Below, piece after piece: positions 1-7,623 of a stretch of DNA of 9,387 bases. A program made the translations under genes and the position numbers. This DNA is from Dehalococcoidia bacterium. Lineage in GTDB: Bacteria > Chloroflexota > Dehalococcoidia > Dehalococcoidales > W693. Positions within the stretch are counted from its first letter, which is position 1. Each line of letters begins with the position of its first letter. The stretch is from positions 1-9,387 of the forward strand of contig DAOUSH010000011.1 of assembly GCA_030627335.1 (NCBI GenBank), in the 5' to 3' direction. A model generated the notes under the pieces. The model made no database searches. It had not been told where the DNA came from and saw only the letters and a list, made by a program, of their open reading frames with translations.

Positions 1-397
1 GAAGTAGCTTCTGTTCATCCTTTATTTCATAGCCCGGGGCTTCGCCCTTGGCAGTGGCAATGAAGAGCTCGGCTACGGCACGGCCATGGTCGGAGTGGGC
101 TGCAGCTCCACCGGCTATCATACGGATAAAATTGCGGGCGGCGATGGTTTCGGCAGTGGCACCGCAGATTCCCCTGCGCTTCTTCTTTTCTTCTGGGGTT
201 TCTTCTTTGCCCTTGGGCAACGGCACCCGGCAGGGGCCCATACCGCAATTACTGCAACAGCTACCCACCGAGCCGATAGGGCACGGCTTCATTGCCTCCG
301 CCCTGTCAAAAGACAGGTTAACCCCATCGCTACATGCTTTGTCAATCATTTGCAGGCTGGCCGGATCAATACTCTTCTTCTTTCCATCTTCTGCCAT
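1..397 (-). CDS. cooS: Carbon monoxide dehydrogenase catalytic subunit, N-terminal part (cut by the window edge)
   Basis: This is the first 132 residues of the anaerobic Ni-Fe-S CO dehydrogenase, which interconverts CO2 and CO and supplies CO to acetyl-CoA synthase. The N-terminus has the family's cluster-binding pattern: C39 and C47 for the intersubunit D cluster, then C48, C51, C56 and C78 for the B cluster, within CPIGSVGSCCSNCGMGPCRV. In Carboxydothermus CODH-II the fourth B-cluster Cys is, from memory, near residue 70. Here a charged Lys/Glu-rich insert before RGICGA pushes it to 78. A conserved HSDHGR follows at 101-106. The ATG at 397 is preceded by GGGAG nine bases upstream. The gene starts 19 bases after the fur-family stop, so the two are very likely cotranscribed. 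The rest, including the C-cluster ligands, lies off the left edge. In an Acs cluster the same gene is often called acsA. Family assignment is secure; bifunctional (acs-bound) versus monofunctional role is inferred from context. Confidence 0.95.
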   Translation of the reverse strand, partial: MAEDGKKKSIDPASLQMIDKACSDGVNLSFDRAEAMKPCPIGSVGSCCSNCGMGPCRVPLPKGKEETPEEKKKRRGICGATAETIAARNFIRMIAGGAAAHSDHGRAVAELFIATAKGEAPGYEIKDEQKLL

Positions 398-416
398 CTT
401 ACACAACTCCCATAAC

Positions 417-866
417 TTATTTATTTTTTGTTTCAACCGGGACTTTTAACTGGTCTACTGAATCCTTACAGGTTGTATAATCCTTTTGTTGGCAGTCTTG
501 ACACAATCCGTGAAACTCCAGACAATGATAAAACACCTCAAAGCCGGTTTTTTGTGCTGCTCTCCTGTCTATTTCCAGGTTGACCTTCTCATCTATATCA
601 AAGATGTTATCGCACTTCAGGCATCGGAAGTGGTAATGCTTTTCGATATTGCTATCATACCGGCTCGGATTGCTGGCAAAATCTATCTCCAGTATCTCGC
701 CTTTGCGAGCCAGTATTTTGAGGTCACGGTAGACGGTACCCAGACTGATATTCGGTATCGCCTCCTTAACTTGCTCATATATCCAGCTGGTAGTAGGATG
801 GCTATAGGTGCTATTTAGGACCTTCAGTATCGCTTCTTTTTGTTTGGTTTTTCTGGTAACAGCCAT
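417..866 (-). CDS. PerR-like Fur family metal-dependent transcriptional regulator
   Basis: This 149-residue protein has a Fur-fold N-terminal winged helix (about residues 5-65, recognition helix region SLGTVYRDLKIL) and a C-terminal dimerisation and metal domain. Compared by eye with Bacillus subtilis PerR, the regulatory metal ligands all have counterparts: H23 (PerR H37), D71 (D85), H77 and H79 (H91, H93) and D90 (D104). The Asp at the last position is the feature that separates PerR from Fur. Structural zinc is held by C82xxC85 and C122xxC125. The expected role is a peroxide- or metal-sensing repressor. The gene has its own strong promoter and sits directly upstream of cooS, so the likely targets are its own promoter and the oxygen-sensitive CODH. 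The ATG at 866 has only a weak AGG upstream, but an in-frame TAA prevents a longer product. The family is certain; the PerR subtype is an inference from the ligand set, since Fur, Zur and Mn-type relatives exist. Confidence 0.9.
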   Translation of the reverse strand: MAVTRKTKQKEAILKVLNSTYSHPTTSWIYEQVKEAIPNISLGTVYRDLKILARKGEILEIDFASNPSRYDSNIEKHYHFRCLKCDNIFDIDEKVNLEIDRRAAQKTGFEVFYHCLEFHGLCQDCQQKDYTTCKDSVDQLKVPVETKNK

Positions 867-894
867 AGATTGTAAGCCTGTTCTAATCTTAACG

Positions 895-914
895 ATAATG
901 GTTACTAATTATAA
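895..914 (-). promoter_or_regulatory. Candidate PerR/Fur-type operator overlapping the -10 element
   Basis: An inverted repeat ATAAT-N8-ATTAT spans 895-912 and includes most of the -10. In addition the 15-mer read from 914 to 900 on the minus strand, TTATAATTAGTAACC, matches the left half of the known PerR box (TTATAATnATTATAA) exactly, and 10 of its 14 defined positions overall. A repressor bound here would block RNA polymerase, which fits autoregulation by the adjacent PerR-like protein. The right half is poor and AT-rich promoters match such boxes by chance, so this is a hypothesis. Confidence 0.35.
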
Positions 915-937
915 ACAAAACCTCACCATCTTGTCAA
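908..937 (-). promoter_or_regulatory. Consensus sigma70-type promoter for the perR-like gene and cooS
   Basis: On the minus strand a perfect -35 TTGACA (937-932) is separated by 18 bases from a perfect -10 TATAAT (913-908). Transcription would start near 901, giving a leader of about 35 bases before the ATG at 866. The promoter lies between acsD and the regulator, so regulator and cooS can be expressed apart from the upstream operon. No clear terminator hairpin is seen between acsD and this promoter, so read-through is also possible. Confidence 0.8.
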
Positions 938-953
938 GTAAAAATAATGAGGT

Positions 954-962
954 GGGGGGGGG
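954..962. repeat. Homopolymer run of nine G (C on the coding strand)
   Basis: A run of nine G on the plus strand (nine C on the minus strand) lies 13 bases past the acsD stop and 17 bases upstream of the -35 of the next promoter. It is noncoding. Such a run can slip during replication and is also a common place for sequencing length errors. Confidence 0.8.
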
Positions 963-975
963 TGTTGGATTGTCG

Positions 976-1920
976 TCAAGCGGTCAACTCGGCAATCATC
1001 TCCCGAACCAGTTTTATTGCCTCGGGGTGTCTCATTACCATAATATCGCCACCTGCTAGAAGTAGGGTTATAGCCGATATTGCCTCCATCAGGATACCAC
1101 GCTTTTTGATATCGCCCAGCGTGGGCTCTTCTTCGGTTGGTATCTTTACCTCCTTGGTCTTCCAGGACTCCCTGGCTATATTGCATATTATAGGCATTTG
1201 AAGCTTATCGTCCTGCTGGGTAAGAGCTGCAATCCTTATCCTTTCCATCACCGAATAGCAATACTCAATCCCGTAGCCTATACTGCTGACGGTGGGGTCC
1301 ATTATAATCTTTTCTTCGGGAACGCCCAGATTGTCCAGCAGGATATTAAGCTGTTTGGCCAGGTTTATATCTATCGGCGTTGAGGCAATTACGGTGTGCT
1401 TATAGCCGATTGCCGAAGCAGCTATCTTCTTGTAGTCCCCCTCTTCCAGAGGTCCTACTATCAGGCTTTTGCCCTGGCAGACTTCACACACCTTCTTGAG
1501 GACTTCTGTATCTTTATCATGATTGGCTGTTCCCCAGACGATCAGGGGGATATCTATAGCATCGGCTACCTTTTTAACGGTTTCGGCGGCTTCATCGGCA
1601 CCGCGGTCCAGACCGTTGGGGTCGGTGCTGAGTAGCTGAAGGCATATCATCTCGGCACCGTAATCGTTGATGCACTTCTTTGCCCAGGAAACCGGGTCAT
1701 CGGTTACTCCGACGAAAGGCTCCAGGGCTGCCTCGGGCCAGTCATCTGGCGGTGAATCATACACCTCCATGGCTATACTAGGCAGATTGGGCATCTTCCC
1801 TTCAAAAATATGGAAGGGATAGGATGTTTCACCGCCGATGGTCACTGCCTTATCATCCTTACCCAGTGTTATTTCCCTTATATTACCGCTGTAGGATATC
1901 TTTGTCGCCTCTAAATCCAT
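976..1920 (-). CDS. acsD: Corrinoid iron-sulfur protein small subunit (acetyl-CoA decarbonylase/synthase delta subunit)
   Basis: This 314-residue protein matches the small, TIM-barrel subunit of the corrinoid iron-sulfur protein, which with AcsC carries the methyl group from methyl-THF to the A cluster of acetyl-CoA synthase. Length is normal for the family (about 310). Recognisable stretches are SYPFHIFEG near residues 33-41, MDPTVSSIGYGIEYCYSVMER near 207-227, ARESWK near 249-254 and GGDIMVMRHPEA near 290-301. No iron-sulfur Cys motif is present, as expected, because the [4Fe-4S] cluster is in AcsC. The ATG at 1920 follows a good AGGTG ribosome site. It lies 16 bases after the small 72-residue gene and is the last gene before the perR-like promoter. 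The partner acsC is not in the window. Confidence 0.93.
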   Translation of the reverse strand: MDLEATKISYSGNIREITLGKDDKAVTIGGETSYPFHIFEGKMPNLPSIAMEVYDSPPDDWPEAALEPFVGVTDDPVSWAKKCINDYGAEMICLQLLSTDPNGLDRGADEAAETVKKVADAIDIPLIVWGTANHDKDTEVLKKVCEVCQGKSLIVGPLEEGDYKKIAASAIGYKHTVIASTPIDINLAKQLNILLDNLGVPEEKIIMDPTVSSIGYGIEYCYSVMERIRIAALTQQDDKLQMPIICNIARESWKTKEVKIPTEEEPTLGDIKKRGILMEAISAITLLLAGGDIMVMRHPEAIKLVREMIAELTA

Positions 1921-1936
1921 TCTTCACCTATCTTTC

Positions 1937-2155
1937 TCAGGCAGGTTTATTTCTCTTTTCACTGCCAAACCATTCTTTGCCGTACCAGTATCTCTCGCCG
2001 GATTCGAGATACTTCAATTGTTCCTCTCTGTTCCTGAGCTTATACCGCCACCTTCCGGCGTCTTCACCCTCAGGTTTGCCTTCTTCATATGTCGCCCCGA
2101 GCACATCTACCTCGCCCCGACCTGGAGCATCCTTTTTATCGATTTCGTATTCCAA
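1937..2155 (-). CDS. Unrecognised 72-residue charged protein inside the acetyl-CoA operon
   Basis: I do not recognise this family. The start is TTG at 2155, chosen because a full AGGAGG site (2167-2162) sits six bases upstream; there is no ATG at that point. The product is soluble, rich in Glu, Lys, Arg and Gly, has no membrane segment or signal peptide, and has no Cys, so it is unlikely to bind a cluster by itself. The C-terminal half is aromatic (GRWRYKL, YLESGERYWYGKEWFG). It is tightly packed: 15 bases after folD and 16 bases before acsD, in the same direction, which with the strong ribosome site supports a real gene. Its position suggests a link to the corrinoid protein or folate steps, but that is guilt by association only. 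Confidence 0.7.
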   Translation of the reverse strand: MEYEIDKKDAPGRGEVDVLGATYEEGKPEGEDAGRWRYKLRNREEQLKYLESGERYWYGKEWFGSEKRNKPA

Positions 2156-2170
2156 TTGCTTCCTCCTGTA

Positions 2171-3058
2171 TTATACTAATCCGGCAGCCAACTTGGTAGC
2201 CTTTACCGTGTTCGACATAAGCATAACTATAGTCATAGGCCCCACCCCGCCAGGCACCGGCGTAATTGCCTTTGCCTTCTCTTTGATGGCTTCAAAATCG
2301 ACGTCGCCGCAAAGGATAGACTTGCCCTCATCGGTCTTGCCGATACGGTTTACACCGACATCTATAACTACCACTCCATCCTTGACCATATCGGCGGTAA
2401 TAGCCTTGGGCTTGCCCAGAGCAACGATAAGTATATCTGCCCTCCTGGTATGAGAGGCCATATCACGGGTTCCGGTGTGGCAGAGGGTAACGGTAGCGTT
2501 GGCGCCCTCTTTCTTCTGCAAAAGTATATTGGCGATTGGTTTACCGACTATATTGCTCCGTCCAACGACAACGACATCGGCGCCGTCTGTCTTCACCCCG
2601 GAGCGGATTAGAAGCTCCTGTATACCATGCGGGGTGCAGGGCAGGTAGTCCGGTTCGCCAATCATCAGCTTACCCATGTTTACCGGGTGGAAACCGTCGA
2701 CATCCTTCTTGGGGTCTATAGCCATAAGGACATTATTTTCATTGATATGTTTGGGCAGTGGCAGTTGCACCAGAATGCCGTTAATCTTGGGGTCTTTATT
2801 AAGGCGATCTATGATAGACAAAAGCGTTTGCTCGTCGGTGGTATCCGGCAGGTCATACCTCTCGGAATAGATACCCAGAGACTGGCATGTCTTTGATTTG
2901 GAGCCGACATATACCTGCGACGCCGGGTCTTCACCCACCAGAACGGTAGCCAGCCCCGGCACTATATTGTGCTTCTCCTTTAGTTCGGCTATCTCCTGTT
3001 CAAGTTCCTCGCGAATCTGTTTGGCAATATCTTTACCGCTTATAATCTGTGCTGTCAT
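2171..3058 (-). CDS. folD: Bifunctional methylene-THF dehydrogenase / methenyl-THF cyclohydrolase
   Basis: FolD converts 10-formyl-THF to methenyl-THF and then reduces it to methylene-THF using NAD(P)H, two steps of the methyl branch. The 295-residue product is of normal length. Active-site residues fall at the same numbers as in E. coli FolD: Y50 and K54 (YVGSK), Q98 (GILVQLPLP) and D121 (KDVDGFHP). The Rossmann dinucleotide motif VVVVGRSNIVGKP is at 162-174, and TPVPGGVGPMT at 266-276 is the family signature. The ATG at 3058 is chosen over one at 3100 because AAGGAG lies just upstream of it and homology begins there. It is 28 bases after the AcsF-like gene and in the same operon. Confidence 0.96.
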   Translation of the reverse strand: MTAQIISGKDIAKQIREELEQEIAELKEKHNIVPGLATVLVGEDPASQVYVGSKSKTCQSLGIYSERYDLPDTTDEQTLLSIIDRLNKDPKINGILVQLPLPKHINENNVLMAIDPKKDVDGFHPVNMGKLMIGEPDYLPCTPHGIQELLIRSGVKTDGADVVVVGRSNIVGKPIANILLQKKEGANATVTLCHTGTRDMASHTRRADILIVALGKPKAITADMVKDGVVVIDVGVNRIGKTDEGKSILCGDVDFEAIKEKAKAITPVPGGVGPMTIVMLMSNTVKATKLAAGLV

Positions 3059-3086
3059 ATTGTCTCCTTTTCCGGATTTATCGTAT

Positions 3087-3848
3087 TCAATCCCTGCCAA
3101 GTATAGAGTTCATCATCTTTTCAACCGCAATGACAGCTACCGACGTATCGGGCAGGTCTAACAGAGACTTCTTCTCAAGGTCAAATCTGGAGACCTCGTC
3201 GTCTATTGGTATAGTAGCTATCGGTTCAACGCCGAGCTGGTCGAGCTCATGTTTGATGTGGCTGTCAAGCTCTCCGGGTACGCGGTTGATTACTACCGAA
3301 TGCCGTTTGACATCCAGCTTTAATTCCTTTAATAGCTCCAGTATACGGCCTACGGTACGTACACCCTTTACCGAATGGTCGGATATGATGAATAGCTCGT
3401 CTATGTTCTCCGTGGTGCGGCGGCTGAGGTGCTCCATACCGGCTTCATTGTCCATAATCAGGCAGGCATAATTGCCCTTTAGCTCATCGATAAACTTCTT
3501 CAGCACTGTATTGGGGTAACAGTAGCAGCCAGTGCCCTCACCCCGACCCATCGAAATAAGGTCCAGGCCCTCGCTCTCAACGATGGTCTCGTTAAGTTTA
3601 AGCTCCAGATAAGCCCCCTTGGTAAGCCCGCTGGGTATGCTTATCTTGTCATCGTTGAAGGTGGCAATTACCGAGCCGATGGTATCTTCCAGAACCAGCC
3701 CCAGGCTCTCACCCAGATTGGCGTTGCCATCAGCGTCTACCGCCAGCACGGGTACCAGCCCTTTCTTCTTCATGTAGCGAATAATAAGGCTGGCTATCGA
3801 TGTCTTGCCGCTGCCGCCTTTACCGGCGACAGCAATAGAAATGGTCAA
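3087..3848 (-). CDS. CooC/AcsF-type nickel-insertion ATPase (MinD family), paralogue 1
   Basis: This 253-residue P-loop ATPase is of the kind that loads nickel into CODH or acetyl-CoA synthase. It has a deviant Walker A, GKGGSGKT (residues 9-16, with signature lysine K10 and P-loop lysine K15), a DADGNANL switch region at 38-45, the metal-binding C108-x-C110 in GTGCYCYPN, and a Walker B-like MDNEAG at 132-137. The start is TTG at 3848, preceded by GGAGG five bases upstream, and it overlaps the acsV stop as TTGA, which implies translational coupling. The coupling to acsV and closeness to acsD suggest an AcsF-like role in acetyl-CoA synthase maturation, whereas the second copy at 7678-8451 looks more like CooC. 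That division is inference. A Gly replaces the usual Pro in the DADPNAN motif. Confidence 0.9.
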   Translation of the reverse strand: MTISIAVAGKGGSGKTSIASLIIRYMKKKGLVPVLAVDADGNANLGESLGLVLEDTIGSVIATFNDDKISIPSGLTKGAYLELKLNETIVESEGLDLISMGRGEGTGCYCYPNTVLKKFIDELKGNYACLIMDNEAGMEHLSRRTTENIDELFIISDHSVKGVRTVGRILELLKELKLDVKRHSVVINRVPGELDSHIKHELDQLGVEPIATIPIDDEVSRFDLEKKSLLDLPDTSVAVIAVEKMMNSILGRD

Positions 3849-5776
3849 TTTATCCTCCCTTTCTCTATCCTTACCGATGGAAATATTTCGGTGTTGGTGT
3901 GCGGTAAGAACAGAGATGCCATATAGTTATCCATAAAATCAGCATTCTCCGAAAGCTCGATATTTGTCATCATACCGGCAATCTTCTGTCCGTCTCGGAG
4001 CAGGTCATCGGAAAAGGAGGTCAGTCTGGCGCCCAGCAGGGAACCGTTGCCGATGAAGACGAACCTGTCCCGGGGCAGGTCTGGCAGAAGCCCGATGGTG
4101 ATGGCGTTTTCAATGTTTATATTGCAGCCGAAGGTACCGGCAATAATCACCTGCTCCATGTCGGAACAACTGGTGCCCACGCTTTTTACCAGCGTCTGGC
4201 AACCGGCATACATTGCCGCCTTTGAGCGAATCAGATTATCGATATCGACCTCGGTGATGACGATATCCTTCTCAATCTGTGTTTCCGCCGCCCAGGCGAG
4301 AACATATTCGTAGACGTCATCACCCTTTCTCAGCCTTTTAGTAGACAGGTTTGTGTTGAACTTGCCGTTCTGGGTGATAACCCCGGATTTGAGCAGGGCA
4401 GCGACAATATTTATAAGCCCGGAGCCGCATATTCCCTTTGGCTTTTCACCATTGATGATGTTGATTACCGGCTCAAAATCCTGGTGGTTTATATCGAAAC
4501 CCTCAATGGCACCGGAGGTGGCTATCATGCCATGTTTGATGCCGCCACCCTCGAAGGTGGGGCCGGCCGAGCAGGCAGCGGTTACCATCCAGTCCGAGTT
4601 GCCGATTACCATCTCGCCGTTGGTGCCGATGTCGATATAAAGTGTTACCGTTTTCCTCTGGTATATGCCTGTGCCGAGGATACCGGCAACGATATCCCCA
4701 CCGACATAGCTGGCGACCAGTGGCAGGGCGTAGAGGTTTACATAATCTCTAAGCTTAATGCCGAGGCTGCTCGCCTTTACCAGTGGGACGTTATTAACGG
4801 TCAGCACATAGGGAGAAAGCCTCAGGTATTTAGGGTCAAGCCCCAGCAATAGCTGCACCATAACCGAGTTGGCGGCAACAACCATATGGGATATATCCTC
4901 AATACCAACCTTTGCCTGTTCAACCATTCCCGCAATCATCCCGTTAATGGTATCTGTAACCGCCCGTTGCAGCTTTTTAAGTCCACCCGCTTTCTGAGAC
5001 TGGACTATACGGCTGATGACATCCTCGCCGTAGCTTATCTGTTTATTGTATTCTATGATTTGGGCGAGAACCTTGCCCCGGTTCAGGTCAAGCAGCTGCC
5101 CGCGCACGGCGGTAGTGCCGATATCGAAAGCCAACGAGTAGTGCCTGGCTCTGGTATCTCCGGGTTCGACATTGATTATCTTCACCCCTGAAGTGTTATC
5201 CGGCAGGGTGGTAACGGTAACCTGCCAATCGCCATCACGCAATATCTGGGACAGGTTTGACATAACTTCATAGTCCACCGATAAATCATCAAGGCTGTGT
5301 TGCTGCCTCAAACCCATCAACATACGGGTCAGGTCGTCGGTGTTGTCTTCCAGCATTGGCCCCGGCAATTCAACAAAGTATTTTTTCGCCGGTGGACTGA
5401 ACTTCCAGCCATCAGCCAGAGGCATCGGCGCCTGAGATGATATCTCTTTATTCTCACGGGAGAGAACCGCCTTCTCCATCCTTGACTCCGGAAGAATATC
5501 GACAATCAGGTCGGATGCTATCCTGCACTGGCATGCCTGGCGGATTCCACTTTCATATTCTTTATCGGTTATACGGCTTGTCCTGGTGCTTTCCACCTCG
5601 CCCTTTTTAATTAAGACCTTGCAGGTGCCGCAAACACCGGCCCCACCGCAGGAGGCGTTGATATGTACCCCGGCGGCGATGGCTGTTTCCATCAGGTTAG
5701 CCCCCGGCCCGGCAGTAGTATCAACATTGTCTGGGTCGAAATGGACATTCGATTTTTGCGGCGAATCCTTCGCTAT
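3845..5776 (-). CDS. acsV: Corrinoid protein reductive activator (RACo/AcsV type, ferredoxin plus ASKHA ATPase), probable non-AUG start
   Basis: AcsV uses ATP to drive reduction of the inactive Co(II) corrinoid protein to Co(I). The N-terminus is a [2Fe-2S] ferredoxin domain. Counting from the first ATG (5692), cysteines 15, 21, 24 (CGGAGVCGTC) and 54 are the probable ligands. A linker and middle domain follow, then an ASKHA-type ATPase core: FDIGTTAVRG near 189-198, IDIGTNGEM near 353-361, CSAGPTFEGGGIKHGM near 374-389 and the C-terminal VIIAGTFGCN. The ATG at 5692 gives 615 residues but cuts off the first strands of the ferredoxin fold. The frame stays open upstream and encodes ferredoxin-like sequence (NVHFDPDNVDTTAGPGANL). 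No ATG, GTG or TTG occurs in that stretch. ATA at 5776, seven bases after a GGGAG ribosome site, gives MAKDSPQK..., 643 residues; ATT at 5779 is the alternative. Function is secure; the exact start is not. The end overlaps the next gene by four bases. Confidence 0.9.
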   Translation of the reverse strand: MAKDSPQKSNVHFDPDNVDTTAGPGANLMETAIAAGVHINASCGGAGVCGTCKVLIKKGEVESTRTSRITDKEYESGIRQACQCRIASDLIVDILPESRMEKAVLSRENKEISSQAPMPLADGWKFSPPAKKYFVELPGPMLEDNTDDLTRMLMGLRQQHSLDDLSVDYEVMSNLSQILRDGDWQVTVTTLPDNTSGVKIINVEPGDTRARHYSLAFDIGTTAVRGQLLDLNRGKVLAQIIEYNKQISYGEDVISRIVQSQKAGGLKKLQRAVTDTINGMIAGMVEQAKVGIEDISHMVVAANSVMVQLLLGLDPKYLRLSPYVLTVNNVPLVKASSLGIKLRDYVNLYALPLVASYVGGDIVAGILGTGIYQRKTVTLYIDIGTNGEMVIGNSDWMVTAACSAGPTFEGGGIKHGMIATSGAIEGFDINHQDFEPVINIINGEKPKGICGSGLINIVAALLKSGVITQNGKFNTNLSTKRLRKGDDVYEYVLAWAAETQIEKDIVITEVDIDNLIRSKAAMYAGCQTLVKSVGTSCSDMEQVIIAGTFGCNINIENAITIGLLPDLPRDRFVFIGNGSLLGARLTSFSDDLLRDGQKIAGMMTNIELSENADFMDNYMASLFLPHTNTEIFPSVRIEKGRIN

Positions 5777-5783
5777 AATCTTT

Positions 5784-5790
5784 CTCCCTT
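5784..5790 (-). promoter_or_regulatory. Ribosome binding site AAGGGAG that points to a non-AUG acsV start
   Basis: AAGGGAG on the minus strand lies seven bases after the fhs stop codon (TAA, 5799-5797). The same AAGGGAGAAA string precedes fhs itself. Here no AUG, GUG or UUG follows at working distance in the acsV frame; only ATT (5779) and ATA (5776) do. ATA has the better spacing. Confidence 0.55.
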
Positions 5791-5796
5791 GGCTTT

Positions 5797-7578
5797 TTAG
5801 AACAAGCCTTTAACCTTGCCTGTTTCTACATCTACATCTATTCTTCTGAAAGCCGGGTCAGACGATGTTCCCGGCATCAGCTTGATAGCGCCAGCCACCG
5901 GCACGATAAATCCGGCGCCGGCATAGGTCATAATATCCCTGATGGGCAGTGTCCAGCCTTTGGGTCGACCTTTCAGATTGGGGTCATGGGTCAGGCTGAG
6001 GTGGGTTTTTACCATACAGGTAGCCATATTCTTCATATTGGGGTCTTTTTCCATCCGCTCTGCCTTAGCCTGAGCCTCAGCAGAATAGCTGACGCCATCG
6101 GCTCCATAGACCTCTCTGGCAATGGTTTCAATCCTCTGGCGTATCGGGACACTATCTTCATATAATAGCTTGAAGCCTACCTTATCTTCACAGGCATCGA
6201 TAACGGCATCGGCAAGCTCCAGAGCGCCGGCACCGCCCTTGAGCCAGTGCTCGGATACGGCGACCCTGGCACCAGCCTGCTCGGCGAGTCTTCTCACCAC
6301 GGCAATCTCGTTTTTGGTATCGGTGTGGAAGCTGTTGATACACACCACCGGATTGATACCGGACTTTTTCACCGTTTCTATATGGGCAACAAGATTGGCG
6401 CACCCCTTTTCCACCAGCCCGACATTCTCATCCGTGTAGGAAGCGTCCAGTGGTTTGCCGGGGACTACTTTAGGGCCGCCGCCGTGCATCTTGAGCGCCC
6501 GAACGGTGGCAACGATGACGGCACAGTTCGGCGTCAGGCCGCTCAGGCGGCACTTGATATTCCAGAACTTCTCAAAGCCGATATCGGCGCCAAAGCCACT
6601 CTCGGTAACATGATAGTCAGATAGCTTTAATGCCACCTGGTCGGCGACGATGGATGATTGCCCGACAGCAATATTGGCAAATGGCCCGGCATGCACTAGC
6701 ACCGGCTGTCCTTCTAAAGTCTGAAGCAGGTTGGGATTAGCCGCCTTTACCATCCAGGCAGTCATAGCGCCGTCTACTTCCAGATCCTTGGTGGTTACCG
6801 GTTTACCCTGCTTATCATAGGCAACGACGATTTTAGACATCCTTTCGCGTAGATCCCTGAGACTGGTAAATACCGAGAGGATAGCCATAACCTCCGAGCT
6901 TACCGATATGGCAAAGCCGGAGTGCATCATAAAGCCGTCCATCTTGCCGCCGATACCGATGACGATATCCCGTAACGCATGGGCGCAGAAGTCCATAATC
7001 CACTTCATCTCCACGTTTCGCGGGTCAATATCTAGACGCTTGAGATTTCTTTTAGCCAGGAACTCGTCACTGTTATTAAACTCGTGCTGCAGGCGAGAGG
7101 TTACCGCTACCATCGCCAGGTTATGGGCATTGGTGACGTTATCTATATCGCCGGTAAGCCCCAGAGAAAACGGGGTCAGGGGTATGCACTGGGAAAGACC
7201 GCCGCCGGCGGCACTGCCCTTGATATTGAAGGTAGGCCCGCCCGATGGCTGGCGGATGGCACCGGATACATTTTTGCCCCTCTTTGCCAGACCCGGCACC
7301 AGTCCCATAGTAGTGGTACTCTTGCCTTCACCCAGTGGGGTGGGGGTGATGGCGGTGACATCGATATACTTGGCGTTAGGCTTATCCTTCAGCCGCTCTA
7401 CGATGGCAGCAAATTCAACCTTTCCCAGGTAATGTCCATAGGGTAGAAGCTCATCGTTTTTTATGCCCCACTCCTCCGCCAGTTGATGGACGGTTTTCAT
7501 GTACTTTTCGGCTTCCTCGGCAATCTGCCAATCCTGCAACTTGGTCGGGTTCAGGGAAGTGATGTCAAATTTAGCCAT
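5797..7578 (-). CDS. fhs: Formate-tetrahydrofolate ligase
   Basis: Fhs joins formate to THF with ATP, giving 10-formyl-THF, the entry step of the methyl branch. The 593-residue protein aligns by eye along its length with the Moorella enzyme. The P-loop-like [11 protein letters not shown] is at 78-88, followed by the conserved region [12 protein letters not shown] and AHNL, then [28 protein letters not shown] and VRALKMHGG. It is about 35 residues longer than the common length of about 557. Extra residues are visible around the [14 protein letters not shown] stretch and around [14 protein letters not shown]. These are also seen in other long Fhs forms to my recollection and do not look like damage. 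The ATG at 7578 has GGGAG eight bases upstream. The stop is 20 bases before the ATA proposed as the acsV start. Confidence 0.97.
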   Translation of the reverse strand: MAKFDITSLNPTKLQDWQIAEEAEKYMKTVHQLAEEWGIKNDELLPYGHYLGKVEFAAIVERLKDKPNAKYIDVTAITPTPLGEGKSTTTMGLVPGLAKRGKNVSGAIRQPSGGPTFNIKGSAAGGGLSQCIPLTPFSLGLTGDIDNVTNAHNLAMVAVTSRLQHEFNNSDEFLAKRNLKRLDIDPRNVEMKWIMDFCAHALRDIVIGIGGKMDGFMMHSGFAISVSSEVMAILSVFTSLRDLRERMSKIVVAYDKQGKPVTTKDLEVDGAMTAWMVKAANPNLLQTLEGQPVLVHAGPFANIAVGQSSIVADQVALKLSDYHVTESGFGADIGFEKFWNIKCRLSGLTPNCAVIVATVRALKMHGGGPKVVPGKPLDASYTDENVGLVEKGCANLVAHIETVKKSGINPVVCINSFHTDTKNEIAVVRRLAEQAGARVAVSEHWLKGGAGALELADAVIDACEDKVGFKLLYEDSVPIRQRIETIAREVYGADGVSYSAEAQAKAERMEKDPNMKNMATCMVKTHLSLTHDPNLKGRPKGWTLPIRDIMTYAGAGFIVPVAGAIKLMPGTSSDPAFRRIDVDVETGKVKGLF

Positions 7579-7623
7579 TTATTTTTCTCCCTTCTATATT
7601 CTAGGTTAGATTCACCTTCAATT

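Noticed and set aside
808..1059. Plus-strand 83-codon open frame over the acsD-fur gap
   Set aside because: It crosses the G tract and the minus-strand promoter, overlaps two real genes, and has no ribosome site or recognisable product.
3059..3100. Longer FolD with 14 extra N-terminal residues from an ATG at 3100
   Set aside because: The extra part spans the AAGGAG ribosome site of the 3058 ATG, encodes no FolD homology, and has no ribosome site of its own at the right distance.
5746..5800. Frameshift joining fhs and acsV, or an ORF starting at the ATG at 5748
   Set aside because: The 5748 frame ends at the TGA overlapping the 5692 ATG after 18 codons, and the acsV frame is already continuous upstream of 5692 without any shift.
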